Assembly: GCA_021731425.1 (NCBI GenBank)
Contig: JAKFXJ010000157.1
Location: 1-10,045 of the forward strand
Source of the DNA: Limnohabitans sp.
GTDB lineage: Bacteria; Pseudomonadota; Gammaproteobacteria; Burkholderiales; Burkholderiaceae_C
DNA: 10,045 bases
Direction: 5' to 3'
In this document: one piece after another, positions 1 through 6,133 of the stretch
How the letters are laid out: the number at the start of each line of letters is the position of its first letter
Numbering within the stretch: position 1 is the stretch's first letter
Translations under genes and position numbers: made by a program
Notes under the pieces: model-generated
Told to the model about the DNA's origin: nothing
Seen by the model: only the letters and a program-made list of their open reading frames with translations
Databases searched by the model: none

Positions 1-1
1 A

Positions 2-271
2 GCCATTGAATCGGTCAAGGCCCGCGACGGCATCATCAACGTGGCGCTGGAAACCCGCCGCCTGCAACTGGCCATCGACACCGTGATCAACAGCCCATCG
101 GCCCGCGCCGAAGGCTTCGGCCAGATCAACGGCCCGCGCATGACGCTGATGGCTTCGCAAGTGTCGGACGCCTTCAACACCAAAACCCGCGTCAAGTCCG
201 AAGACATCTGGAACGGCTCGTTCTTGCCCACCGCCAAAGAACTGGACATCCTGCCCAAGGGCAAGAAGTAA
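2..271 (+). CDS. ABC transporter solute-binding protein, NMT1/THI5-like, C-terminal part (5' end outside window)
   Basis: An open frame enters from the left edge and ends at TAA 269-271, giving the last 89 residues of a protein. The pattern fits the end of SsuA/TauA/NMT1-type periplasmic binding proteins: a helix with paired Arg and a run of hydrophobic residues, a GFGQINGPRM turn, a helix ending VSDAFN, and a late W-N-G-SFLP motif that mirrors the 'F(L)P' ending common in the family. The mature protein would bind the substrate in the periplasm and deliver it to the permease encoded at 1229-1996. The order binding protein, ATPase, permease is usual for this importer class. A GTG at 41 is in frame, but the reading frame is open to the window edge, so it is probably internal. 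The ligand cannot be told from this fragment; sulfonates, nitrate, cyanate, pyrimidine precursors and other small nitrogen compounds are all carried by relatives. Confidence 0.82.
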   Translation, partial: AIESVKARDGIINVALETRRLQLAIDTVINSPSARAEGFGQINGPRMTLMASQVSDAFNTKTRVKSEDIWNGSFLPTAKELDILPKGKK

Positions 272-310
272 TCCAGCGCCAGCTTCGGGGCATGCCGCCC
301 CAGCGTTCTG

Positions 311-346
311 AGCCCACCCCCACCCTGCACGGGTCGGTGGGCTTTT
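311..346 (+). terminator. Terminator-like hairpin (probable attenuator) between binding-protein and ATPase genes
   Basis: AGCCCACC (311-318) pairs perfectly with GGTGGGCT (336-343), and an inner ACCC/GGGT pair (322-325 with 331-334) closes a five-base loop. The stem ends in a short TTTT run (343-346). This is the shape of a Rho-independent terminator, though the T run is short. Because the ATPase and permease genes of the same importer lie just downstream, it may act as a partial terminator that keeps the binding protein more abundant than the membrane complex. Confidence 0.6.
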
Positions 347-358
347 ACAGGGCGTAGC

Positions 359-368
359 GTGTATACAC
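359..368. promoter_or_regulatory. Perfect palindrome GTGTATACAC, candidate operator
   Basis: GTGTATACAC is a perfect 10-base palindrome that sits between the hairpin at 311-346 and the ATPase start codon; its TGTATACA core ends 29 bases before the ATG at 397. The same 8-base core recurs upstream of the second importer at 4793-4800. Short symmetric sites with a central GTATAC resemble operators of dimeric repressors such as those of the GntR family, but the regulator is not in the window and this assignment is inference. It also contains TATACA, which could serve as a -10 box, though no good -35 box lies at the right distance. Confidence 0.4.
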
Positions 369-396
369 TTTCGAACACCATTTTCGAGCTCTCACC

Positions 397-1215
397 ATGA
401 CCCAAGAATCATTCGTTGATTTCCAGAATGTCTGGCTGGCCTACAACGACGAGTTGCTGGCGCAAAACCACTTTGCTGTCGAAGACATCAACCTGCAGGT
501 CAAGCAAGGCGAGTTCATCGCCATCGTCGGCCCATCGGGCTGCGGCAAGTCCACCTTCATGAAGCTGACCACCGGCCTGAAGATGCCCAGCAAAGGCCGC
601 ATCCTGGTCGACGGCCAGCCGGTGACCGGTCCGCTCAAGATCAGTGGCATGGCGTTTCAGGCCTCGTCGCTCTTGCCGTGGCGCACCACGCTCGACAACG
701 TGCTGCTGCCCCTCGAAATCGTGGAGCCCTACCGCTCCAACTTCAAGCAAAAACGCGAAGAGTACGCAGAACGCGCCCGCAAGCTGCTCAACACCGTCGG
801 CTTGGGTGGCTACGAAGACAAGTTCCCTTGGCAATTGTCAGGCGGCATGCAGCAACGCGCCAGCATTTGCCGCGCTTTGATTCACGAGCCCAAGATGCTG
901 CTGCTGGACGAGCCCTTTGGTGCGCTCGACGCTTTCACGCGTGAAGAACTCTGGTGCATCTTGCGCGACTTGTGGACCGAGCAAAAGTTCAACGTGATTT
1001 TGGTCACACACGACCTGCGCGAGTCGGTGTTTTTGGCCGACACGGTGTACGTGATGAGCAAGAGCCCTGGCCGCTTTGTGGTGAAACGCGAGATCGACCT
1101 GCCGCGCCCACGCGATCTGGAGATCACCTACACACCCGAATTCACCAACATCGTGCACGAGCTGCGCGGCCACATCGGTGCCATGCGCAAGACCGGTACA
1201 GCCATCAACCAATGA
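397..1215 (+). CDS. ABC transporter ATP-binding protein, nitrate/sulfonate/taurine (SsuB/TauB/NrtD) class
   Basis: This 272-residue protein is a complete cytoplasmic ABC ATPase that would power an importer by hydrolysing ATP. Walker A is GPSGCGKST at residues 45-53, the Q-loop Gln is residue 88, the signature LSGGM is at 147-151, Walker B LLLDEP is at 168-173 followed by the D-loop FGALD, and the switch His is residue 205 in VTHD. The stretch QASSLLPWRT after the Q-loop is typical of the SsuB/TauB/NrtD class. The ATG at 397 has no strong ribosome-binding site, but the first residues (a beta strand leading to the V-x-L-A-Y aromatic loop) fit the normal N-terminus. The permease gene starts 13 bases after its stop, so both are probably on one transcript that also reaches ureD. 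The extended C-terminal tail after residue 225 is common in the class. The substrate is unknown. Confidence 0.93.
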   Translation: MTQESFVDFQNVWLAYNDELLAQNHFAVEDINLQVKQGEFIAIVGPSGCGKSTFMKLTTGLKMPSKGRILVDGQPVTGPLKISGMAFQASSLLPWRTTLDNVLLPLEIVEPYRSNFKQKREEYAERARKLLNTVGLGGYEDKFPWQLSGGMQQRASICRALIHEPKMLLLDEPFGALDAFTREELWCILRDLWTEQKFNVILVTHDLRESVFLADTVYVMSKSPGRFVVKREIDLPRPRDLEITYTPEFTNIVHELRGHIGAMRKTGTAINQ

Positions 1216-1228
1216 GCGGGAGCCCCAC

Positions 1229-1996
1229 ATGAACAAGAAATCCCTCGAAAGCTGGTCCCCCTGGATCTTGCTGGTGCTGAGCATCCTGGTTTGGGAAGGC
1301 CTGTGCCGCGCCTTCAACGTGTCGGAATTCGTTTTCCCCAGCCCTTCGCGCATCGCGCAGCAAACCATCGAATACCGCGACGTGATCGCTGGCCACGCCT
1401 GGCGCACCTATTGGGTGACCATGGTGGGCTTTGGCATCGCCATTGTGGTGGGCGTTTTGCTGGGCTTCATCATCGGCAGCTCGCGCCTGGCCTATGCCGC
1501 CGTGTACCCGCTCATGACCGCCTTCAACGCCCTGCCCAAAGCGGCCTTTGTGCCCATCTTGGTGGTGTGGTTTGGCATCGGCATCGGCCCCGCCATCCTC
1601 ACGGCTTTCCTCATCAGCTTCTTCCCCATCATGGTGAACATCGCCACGGGCTTGGCCACGCTGGAGCCTGAGCTCGAAGACGTGCTGCGCGTGCTGGGCG
1701 CCAAGCGCTGGGACGTGCTGGTCAAAGTCGGCCTGCCCCGCTCCATGCCTTACTTCTACGGCTCGCTCAAAGTCGCGATCACGCTGGCCTTTGTGGGCAC
1801 CACGGTGTCTGAGATGACGGCGTCGAACGAAGGCATTGGCTACCTGCTGATCTCTGCCGGTTCGGCCATGCAAATGGGCTTGGCGTTTTCTGGCTTGGTG
1901 GTCGTGGGCGCGATGGCCATGGCCATGTACGAACTGTTCAGCGCCATCGAAAAGCGCACCACCGGCTGGGCACACCGCGGCTCGCAGGGCGAGTAA
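1229..1996 (+). CDS. ABC transporter permease, SsuC/TauC/NrtB class
   Basis: This 255-residue inner-membrane protein belongs to the binding-protein-dependent permease family (BPD_transp_1) and would form a homodimeric channel with the neighbouring ATPase. Hydrophobic segments are visible around residues 12-29, 63-84, 92-114, 119-143, 185-200 and 215-240, giving about six spans. A cytoplasmic coupling (EAA-type) loop lies at about 150-171, with the conserved LGAKRW...GLPRSMP pattern. The FVFPSPS motif near residue 34 is typical of SsuC/TauC relatives. The start at ATG 1229 is preferred because GGGAG (1218-1222) lies six bases upstream and it follows the ATPase stop by 13 bases; a longer reading from 1178 would overlap the ATPase gene without adding family-like sequence. 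A 54-base gap separates it from ureD. Confidence 0.93.
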   Translation: MNKKSLESWSPWILLVLSILVWEGLCRAFNVSEFVFPSPSRIAQQTIEYRDVIAGHAWRTYWVTMVGFGIAIVVGVLLGFIIGSSRLAYAAVYPLMTAFNALPKAAFVPILVVWFGIGIGPAILTAFLISFFPIMVNIATGLATLEPELEDVLRVLGAKRWDVLVKVGLPRSMPYFYGSLKVAITLAFVGTTVSEMTASNEGIGYLLISAGSAMQMGLAFSGLVVVGAMAMAMYELFSAIEKRTTGWAHRGSQGE

Positions 1997-2050
1997 AGCG
2001 CTTACTGTTGTGCGTGTGACGCCGTCGGCCAACCCAAGGAAGTTGACCCA

Positions 2051-2881
2051 ATGACTTGGCTGGCCCGACTCGATTTGGACTACACGCTCGAAGCCGAGCG
2101 CAGCGTGGCCCGCTACCTGCACCAGGGCCCGCTGCGCATCTTGCAAAGCCTCTACCCCGAAGGCGATGCGGTCTGCCACAACGTGCTGGTGCACCCACCC
2201 AGCGGCCTGGTGGGCGGCGACACCCTCGACATGCAGGTCACCGTGGGCGCAGGCGCCCACGGCTTGGTCACCACGCCTGGGGCCACGCGTTTTTACCGGT
2301 CTGAAGCGGGCCTGGCCACGCAGCAAGTGCATGCGCGTGTGGAATCGGGTGCGCGGCTCGAATGGCTGCCCTTGGAGGCGATTGCTTACAACGGCTGTGA
2401 TGGCCTCAACCGCGCGGTGTTCGACTTGGCACCCGGGGCCGAAATGATGACCTGGGACATCACCGCGCTGGGCCTGCCTGCGGCCGACATGCCTTTTGTG
2501 CAAGGCACCTTCCGGCAACACTTGGAAATTCCCGGCGTGTGGCTGGAACGTGGCACCCTGAACTCTGAGGACACCCGCCTGATGGACAGCCCGCTGGGCT
2601 TGGCAGGCCAGCGCTGCATGGCCACGCTGGTGTTTGCTGCGGGCAGCGCCATGGCCGATGAGCGCATTGAACGGGCTCTGGCTTGTGCCCGCGAACTGCT
2701 CGAAGCGTCGGAACTGCGCCTCACGGCAGGGGCAACCTCACCACACAAACAGGTCATCGTGCTGCGGGTACTGGCACCGGTGACCGAGCCTGCGATGCAG
2801 TTGCTCAGGAAAGTATGGGCGGCTTGGCGGCATGAGATGTGGGCTTTGCCAGGGGCTGTGCCTCGGCTGTGGAACATATGA
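2051..2881 (+). CDS. ureD: Urease accessory protein UreD
   Basis: UreD (also called UreH) is a cytoplasmic chaperone that, with UreF and UreG, guides nickel and carbon dioxide to the urease active site. The 276-residue length is normal. Recognisable family stretches are HPPSGLVGGD at 48-57, TTPGATRFYRS at 74-84, WLPLEAIAYNG at 105-115 (relatives usually have WLPQETI), the GLPAADMPF..G segment at 141-152, SPLGLAGQ at 180-187, and the C-terminal PRLW ending. The start is supported by AAGGAAG (2036-2042) eight bases before ATG. The gene follows the ABC permease in the same direction, which suggests a shared transcript and that the importer may bring in a urea-yielding or other nitrogen compound. 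Unusually, ureA, ureB and ureC do not follow; an unrelated membrane-protein gene comes next. The protein itself appears intact. Confidence 0.93.
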   Translation: MTWLARLDLDYTLEAERSVARYLHQGPLRILQSLYPEGDAVCHNVLVHPPSGLVGGDTLDMQVTVGAGAHGLVTTPGATRFYRSEAGLATQQVHARVESGARLEWLPLEAIAYNGCDGLNRAVFDLAPGAEMMTWDITALGLPAADMPFVQGTFRQHLEIPGVWLERGTLNSEDTRLMDSPLGLAGQRCMATLVFAAGSAMADERIERALACARELLEASELRLTAGATSPHKQVIVLRVLAPVTEPAMQLLRKVWAAWRHEMWALPGAVPRLWNI

Positions 2882-2954
2882 AGTCTGAGATTCTTGGACC
2901 CAAACCTCATTGCATCCAACTTTCAGCAGACACAGGCGCACGGCCCAAGGCCTA

Positions 2955-2979
2955 GATCCATCAGAGAGTGATCTGGATC
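2955..2979 (+). other. Hairpin downstream of ureD
   Basis: GATCC (2955-2959) pairs with GGATC (2975-2979) and ATCA (2960-2963) with TGAT (2969-2972), leaving a GAGAG loop and a two-base CT bulge on the right arm. No T run follows directly, so it is not a canonical Rho-independent terminator. It could stabilise the 3' end of the ureD message or be part of a protein-binding site. Confidence 0.35.
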
Positions 2980-2990
2980 ACGGTTAGGCG

Positions 2991-3007
2991 CTGAGCATCA
3001 TGCTCAG
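2991..3007. promoter_or_regulatory. Odd-length perfect palindrome CTGAGCAT-C-ATGCTCAG before the MgtC/DUF4010 gene
   Basis: Eight bases on each side of a central C match exactly, and the element ends 23 bases before the ATG at 3031. As DNA it has the form of an operator; as RNA it gives a six-pair stem with an ATCAT loop. A T-rich tract (3020-3029) follows after a 12-base gap, too far for a standard terminator but close enough that a weak termination role for ureD cannot be ruled out. Confidence 0.4.
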
Positions 3008-3030
3008 ATGCGGATGATGTTTGTTTTTTC

Positions 3031-4257
3031 ATGAACTCCGCTGGGCATTGGATGGGTTTGCTGACCGCCCTGGGGGTGGGTTTGCTGATCGGTGTTGTTC
3101 GCGAGCGGCGACACCAACCCGGTAGAACCAAGGCTGGCACGCGAACGCACACGCTGGTGGCGATGCTCGGCTATGCGAGCTGGAGTTTGGGCACTTGGCC
3201 ATTTGTGGCCACGGTCTTGGTGATCGGTGCGCTGGTGATCGGTGGCTATCAGGCCACCGCCCAAAGCGATCCCGGCCAGACCGGCGAGGTGGCCTTGCTG
3301 GTGACCTTGATGCTGTCGGCGCTGGCGCAGCAAAACCCGAGCTTGTCTGCCGCTCTGGGCGTACTGGCTGCTGCACTGCTGCATGCCAAACAAGCTTCGC
3401 AGCGCATCAGCCGTGTGTTGATCACCGATCAAGAGTTGCAGGACGCCCTAATCTTGGCTGCCGCAGCTCTGGTGGTGATGCCCTTGCTGTCAGACCAAGC
3501 GATGGACCCCTGGGGCGTGCTGCAACCCATCACGCTTTGGCGCATCGTGGTGTTGGTCATGGCGGTCGGCATGCTGGGCCATGCCGCACAGCGGGCGCTG
3601 GGTGGTCGTTGGGGCATGCCACTGGCGGCATTCTTTTCGGGTTTTGTATCCTCCACCGCTGTGGTCGTCAGTACAGGCCAGCGCGTGCGGGCTGGGCAAA
3701 GTGCCCCACTGCCCGCAGCGGCTTGCGCCATGCTCGCCAATCTGGCGTCGTTGACGCTGTTTGCCGGGGTGCTGGGAGCCGCATCACCGACGCTGCTGGT
3801 GGCCATGCGCTGGCCACTGGTCTTGGCGGGCCTGGGCTTGCTTCTGGTGGTGGTGCTCGCCTGGCGTCGCATCGAAGGGGATGGGGCCGAGACGCCAACA
3901 GGGCGCGCCTTCAAGCTCACCCATGCCCTGGGTATGGCCACCATCATTGCCTTGATGTCCTTGCTCGCCGCTTGGCTTCAAAACGTTTTTGGCGATGTGG
4001 GTGTGCTGGTGGCAGCCCTGTGTGTGGCATGGGTAGAAGTGCATGCCGCCGCCGCCAGCATTGCGCAACTGATTCAGTCAGGCGGCATGACGCCTGAGTG
4101 GGCGCATTGGGCATTGGTGACCGTTCTGGCCTCCAGCGCAGTGGCCAAAACCGCCTTGGCGATGGCCAGCGGCGGGATTCGCTGCGGCCTGACCGTAGGA
4201 CTGGGGTTCGTGGCCATGGTGGCGGGCGGTGCGGTGGGGGTGTTGTGGTTTGTCTGA
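3031..4257 (+). CDS. MgtC/SapB-DUF4010 family integral membrane protein
   Basis: The 408-residue product is almost entirely hydrophobic, with roughly ten or more membrane spans. The N-terminal part shows the MgtC/SapB pattern: a helix ending GLLIGVVRERR at about 17-27, then AGTRTHTLVAMLGY at 35-48. The second half matches the DUF4010 domain, with GFVSSTAVV at 204-212, an N-x-A segment near 237, WVEVHAAAASIAQL at 334-347, and a final helix rich in Gly. Proteins of this two-domain layout are widespread but have no settled function; MgtC itself relates to magnesium limitation, which should not be carried over without evidence. An in-frame stop at 3016 limits the start to ATG 3031 or later. No clear ribosome-binding site precedes 3031, and ATG 3052 (residue 8) would also give a family-like beginning. 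It may have its own promoter, since 149 bases separate it from ureD. Composition matches the GC-rich left part. Confidence 0.85.
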   Translation: MNSAGHWMGLLTALGVGLLIGVVRERRHQPGRTKAGTRTHTLVAMLGYASWSLGTWPFVATVLVIGALVIGGYQATAQSDPGQTGEVALLVTLMLSALAQQNPSLSAALGVLAAALLHAKQASQRISRVLITDQELQDALILAAAALVVMPLLSDQAMDPWGVLQPITLWRIVVLVMAVGMLGHAAQRALGGRWGMPLAAFFSGFVSSTAVVVSTGQRVRAGQSAPLPAAACAMLANLASLTLFAGVLGAASPTLLVAMRWPLVLAGLGLLLVVVLAWRRIEGDGAETPTGRAFKLTHALGMATIIALMSLLAAWLQNVFGDVGVLVAALCVAWVEVHAAAASIAQLIQSGGMTPEWAHWALVTVLASSAVAKTALAMASGGIRCGLTVGLGFVAMVAGGAVGVLWFV

Positions 4258-4338
4258 AGGGGCCTTGCTGGATGAAAGTCTGCTTGAGGCTGGAAGCGGA
4301 CATCCCTAGGCTGAGTCTGATGTTTTGCTACTTCCATA

Positions 4339-4376
4339 ACCGGTCGTTAGCTATGCAGTGCATCCAGTGACCGGTC
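4339..4376. repeat. Paired ACCGGTC sites around the palindrome ATGCA-G-TGCAT
   Basis: ACCGGTC occurs at 4339-4345 and again at 4370-4376; the second copy is part of the palindrome GACCGGTC (4369-4376). Almost midway between them lies ATGCAGTGCAT (4353-4363), a perfect palindrome with a central G. The nearly symmetric layout suggests a multi-site protein-binding region or the remains of a mobile-element end. Confidence 0.35.
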
Positions 4377-4426
4377 TAAAGCCCACAGCAGTCACAACTC
4401 AAAAGACAGCTTGAAATCGCTCCTGG

Positions 4427-4477
4427 GAACGACTGCTTATGGCCTGGGTCATGGGGTGCTTTCGACCCATAGCGGTC
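4427..4477. repeat. Imperfect inverted repeat with GACCCATAGCGGTC arm
   Basis: The right arm GACCCATAGCGGTC (4464-4477) is the imperfect reverse complement of the left side, which runs GACTGCTTATGG then, after extra bases, GGGTC (4431-4450). The left 18 bases at 4427-4444 also match 15 of 18 bases at 9593-9610 on the far side of the second importer, in the same orientation. From memory, similar 'GACCGCTATGGGTC' words occur in intergenic regions of many proteobacteria, but this was not searched. Confidence 0.35.
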
Positions 4478-4488
4478 AACCGATTAAA

Positions 4489-4515
4489 TAGCACTAATAG
4501 ATCAATTGAGTGCTA
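4489..4515. repeat. Seven-base perfect inverted repeat TAGCACT...AGTGCTA
   Basis: TAGCACT (4489-4495) and AGTGCTA (4509-4515) are exact reverse complements separated by 13 bases that include the palindrome CAATTG. No T run follows, so a terminator is unlikely; a binding site for a dimeric protein is possible. Confidence 0.35.
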
Positions 4516-4791
4516 GCAGACATCGGCTTACACCGAAGCACGCATGCATGGTGCCGGTCAAAAATGTCCTAGATCATCCCTTGTCTCAAAGCATTTAGCT
4601 TGGAAAAATTGGTTCGTCGTTAGATTTTTTCTCCCCCTTATGCAGTTGCCAAGAGTATGTACTTTGAACAATTGCAGAGTTCACTTTGCCCCTTCTACTG
4701 GCGGCGTAGCACTGAATGACCATCCAATCTTTTCAAGGCAATGTTGATTTGTCAGATGGCAGGGAAAACCACTACTTGAATGAATTAAAAG

Positions 4792-4800
4792 GTGTATACA
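4792..4800. promoter_or_regulatory. Second copy of the GTGTATACA palindrome, candidate operator for the Liv-type operon
   Basis: The core TGTATACA (4793-4800) is identical to the core at 360-367 and ends 37 bases before the chosen start of the binding-protein gene. It is followed by a TTTTTT run. The position between a likely promoter and the ribosome-binding site suits a repressor or activator site. The TATACA half could also act as a -10 box, but no good -35 box is at 16-18 bases. Confidence 0.4.
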
Positions 4801-4837
4801 ATTTTTTATGCAAATCATCCCACTTCTTGGAGCATTC

Positions 4838-6061
4838 ATGACACACCACGAACTCGATTCCACCCGTCGCCATTTTGTCCAGACCTTGGGCACAGCTGCT
4901 GGTGTTGCGGCTTTTCCTGTACTTGCCCAAACATCTGAAGTCAAGGTGGGGTTTTTGCTCCCATTGACCGGCTCCTTTGCTGAGTCTGGTCAACTGATCA
5001 AAATGGCCGTAGAAATGGCCATTGAAGAGATCAATGCATCCGGAGGCATCAAATCGCTCAAAGGTGCCAAATTGGTAGGCGTTTTCGGCAACTCAACGAG
5101 CGTAGATGAGGCCAACACTGAGACCAATAGGATGATTTCCCGTGACAAGGTTTCTGCGATTGTTGGCGCCTACTCTTCAGGTGCCACCATCTCCAGTACC
5201 GTGATTGCTGAGCGCAATAAAGTGCCCTACTTGGTGCCTAACGCGCTGGCCGATGAAATCACGGCCCGCGGCTTAAAGTTTGTCTTCAAAACCGTTCCAC
5301 ATTTTTCGCAATATGCGATTAACTCGGGCGAAATGGTGGCGCAACTCAGCGGAGGCCAAGCCAAGACATGTGCACTGGTACGCGAAAACAACTTCTTTGG
5401 CAACGTGGTTTCGCGGGAGTTCAACAAACATATTGGCAGCTACAACCTCAAATTACTCAAGGACAACGTCTTTCCCACCAATCCAACTACTTTTGAAGAC
5501 GTGATCCTATCGCTCAAGCGCGACAATCCCGACGTGGTGTTTGCTTCCGGTGAGCCCTCTTCTATTACGCTTCTCTTCAAGCAACTGGCAGAACTCAAAT
5601 ACTGGCCCAAGATGGGCTGGGTGGGCTTGGGCGGTGGTTATACCAACCCTACTACATGGTCGAATCTTGGTAAGCAGGGAGATGGGGTTATTGTGATCAA
5701 TGATTGGTTCCCCGACATCAAGTTGCCTGGAGCCAAAGAGGTGAATGAACGCTTCAAGAAGCGCTCGAACGGTAAGGACATGCTGGGTAATGCCAACACC
5801 ACCTATGCTGGTGTGCACATCTTGCGCGCGGCAATCGAGAAGGCTGGATCTGCAGACGGTGTTGCCATCCGTGATGCGCTAGCGGGACTGGATTTGGTGA
5901 TGGGTCCACAATCTTTCATGTACGAACGAGTTAAATTCGACAGCACTGGGTTTATGCCGCGCACAACATTGGTGGCTGCCCAGGTTACTGGAGGCCAGTC
6001 GAAGGTCATTTGGCCATCTGCCTACCAGACTACCAAAGCAGTCTGGCCTGTGACTCGCTGA
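4838..6061 (+). CDS. Branched-chain amino acid/amide-type (LivK-like) ABC transporter substrate-binding protein with Tat signal
   Basis: This 407-residue periplasmic protein belongs to the Peripla_BP_6 (LivJ/LivK-like) group and would capture the substrate for the importer encoded just downstream. It opens with a twin-arginine type signal: STRRHFV with the Arg pair at residues 10-11, a hydrophobic stretch to about residue 29, and a likely cut after VLA (residue 30). The mature part begins VKVGFLLPLTGSFAESG, the usual first strand and loop, and VGAYSSGATISS at 109-120 is the typical ligand-contacting loop. ATG 4838 is chosen because GGAG (4829-4832) lies five bases upstream and the signal begins properly there; ATG 4808 has no such site and would put extra residues before the signal. 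The ligand is unknown; relatives bind branched-chain or other amino acids, short amides, urea or aromatic acids. It does not look like UrtA. GC is lower than in the left part. Confidence 0.9.
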   Translation: MTHHELDSTRRHFVQTLGTAAGVAAFPVLAQTSEVKVGFLLPLTGSFAESGQLIKMAVEMAIEEINASGGIKSLKGAKLVGVFGNSTSVDEANTETNRMISRDKVSAIVGAYSSGATISSTVIAERNKVPYLVPNALADEITARGLKFVFKTVPHFSQYAINSGEMVAQLSGGQAKTCALVRENNFFGNVVSREFNKHIGSYNLKLLKDNVFPTNPTTFEDVILSLKRDNPDVVFASGEPSSITLLFKQLAELKYWPKMGWVGLGGGYTNPTTWSNLGKQGDGVIVINDWFPDIKLPGAKEVNERFKKRSNGKDMLGNANTTYAGVHILRAAIEKAGSADGVAIRDALAGLDLVMGPQSFMYERVKFDSTGFMPRTTLVAAQVTGGQSKVIWPSAYQTTKAVWPVTR

Positions 6062-6089
6062 GTTCACGTTTCCCTTTTTGTCTGACCCT

Positions 6090-6117
6090 AGGAGGTCTTG
6101 CTAAGGCAGGACCTCCT
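6090..6117 (+). other. Strong 12-pair mRNA hairpin between binding-protein and permease genes
   Basis: AGGAGGTC (6090-6097) and GACCTCCT (6110-6117) are exact reverse complements; inside them a T-G wobble and TGC/GCA extend the stem to a four-base TAAG loop. No T run follows, so it is not a standard terminator. The left arm carries a near-perfect Shine-Dalgarno sequence that would be buried in the stem, and the permease ATG at 6134 has no good site of its own. Such structures after binding-protein genes commonly protect the upstream message and lower permease translation. Confidence 0.6.
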
Positions 6118-6133
6118 CACCCGGGCTTTATCC

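Larger units (their letters stand above)
4258..4837. other. 580-base gene-free region, AT-richer, with several inverted repeats
   Basis: No reading frame here looks like a protein; a 67-codon frame at 4544-4747 has no family-like features or ribosome-binding site. Base composition drops well below that of the left flank (one 60-base line counted by hand gave about 38% G+C). It contains short palindromes around 4339-4376, an imperfect inverted repeat at 4427-4477, a seven-pair inverted repeat at 4489-4515, small palindromes at 4538-4554 (GCAC...GTGC around CATGCATG), and the candidate operator at 4792-4800. No convincing terminator for the DUF4010 gene was found. The promoter of the second importer should lie in its last 100 bases. 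Confidence 0.6.

Noticed and set aside
1205..2521. 438-codon minus-strand frame opposite the permease and ureD
   Set aside because: It overlaps two well-supported plus-strand genes, is full of His, Arg, Gly and Ala as expected of antisense readings in GC-rich genes, and shows no family-like motif.
3195..4097. 300-codon plus-strand frame inside the DUF4010 gene
   Set aside because: It is an alternative-frame shadow: the DUF4010 frame has clear membrane spans and family motifs, whereas this one is low-complexity Gly/Arg/His/Cys-rich.
4427..4515. Integron attC site
   Set aside because: The inverted repeats lack the expected RYYYAAC and GTTRRRY core ends, and no integron integrase or cassette series is visible.
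4544..4747. 67-codon plus-strand frame in the gene-free stretch
   Set aside because: No ribosome-binding site, no recognisable motif, and it is unrelated in frame or spacing to neighbours.
4808..4837. Earlier ATG for the LivK-like binding protein
   Set aside because: ATG 4838 has GGAG at good spacing and puts the twin-arginine signal near the N-terminus; 4808 has neither.
6098..6133. TTG start extending the LivH-like protein by 12 residues
   Set aside because: It lies inside the hairpin, only two bases after the AGGAGG sequence, and the extra residues do not match the usual LivH start.
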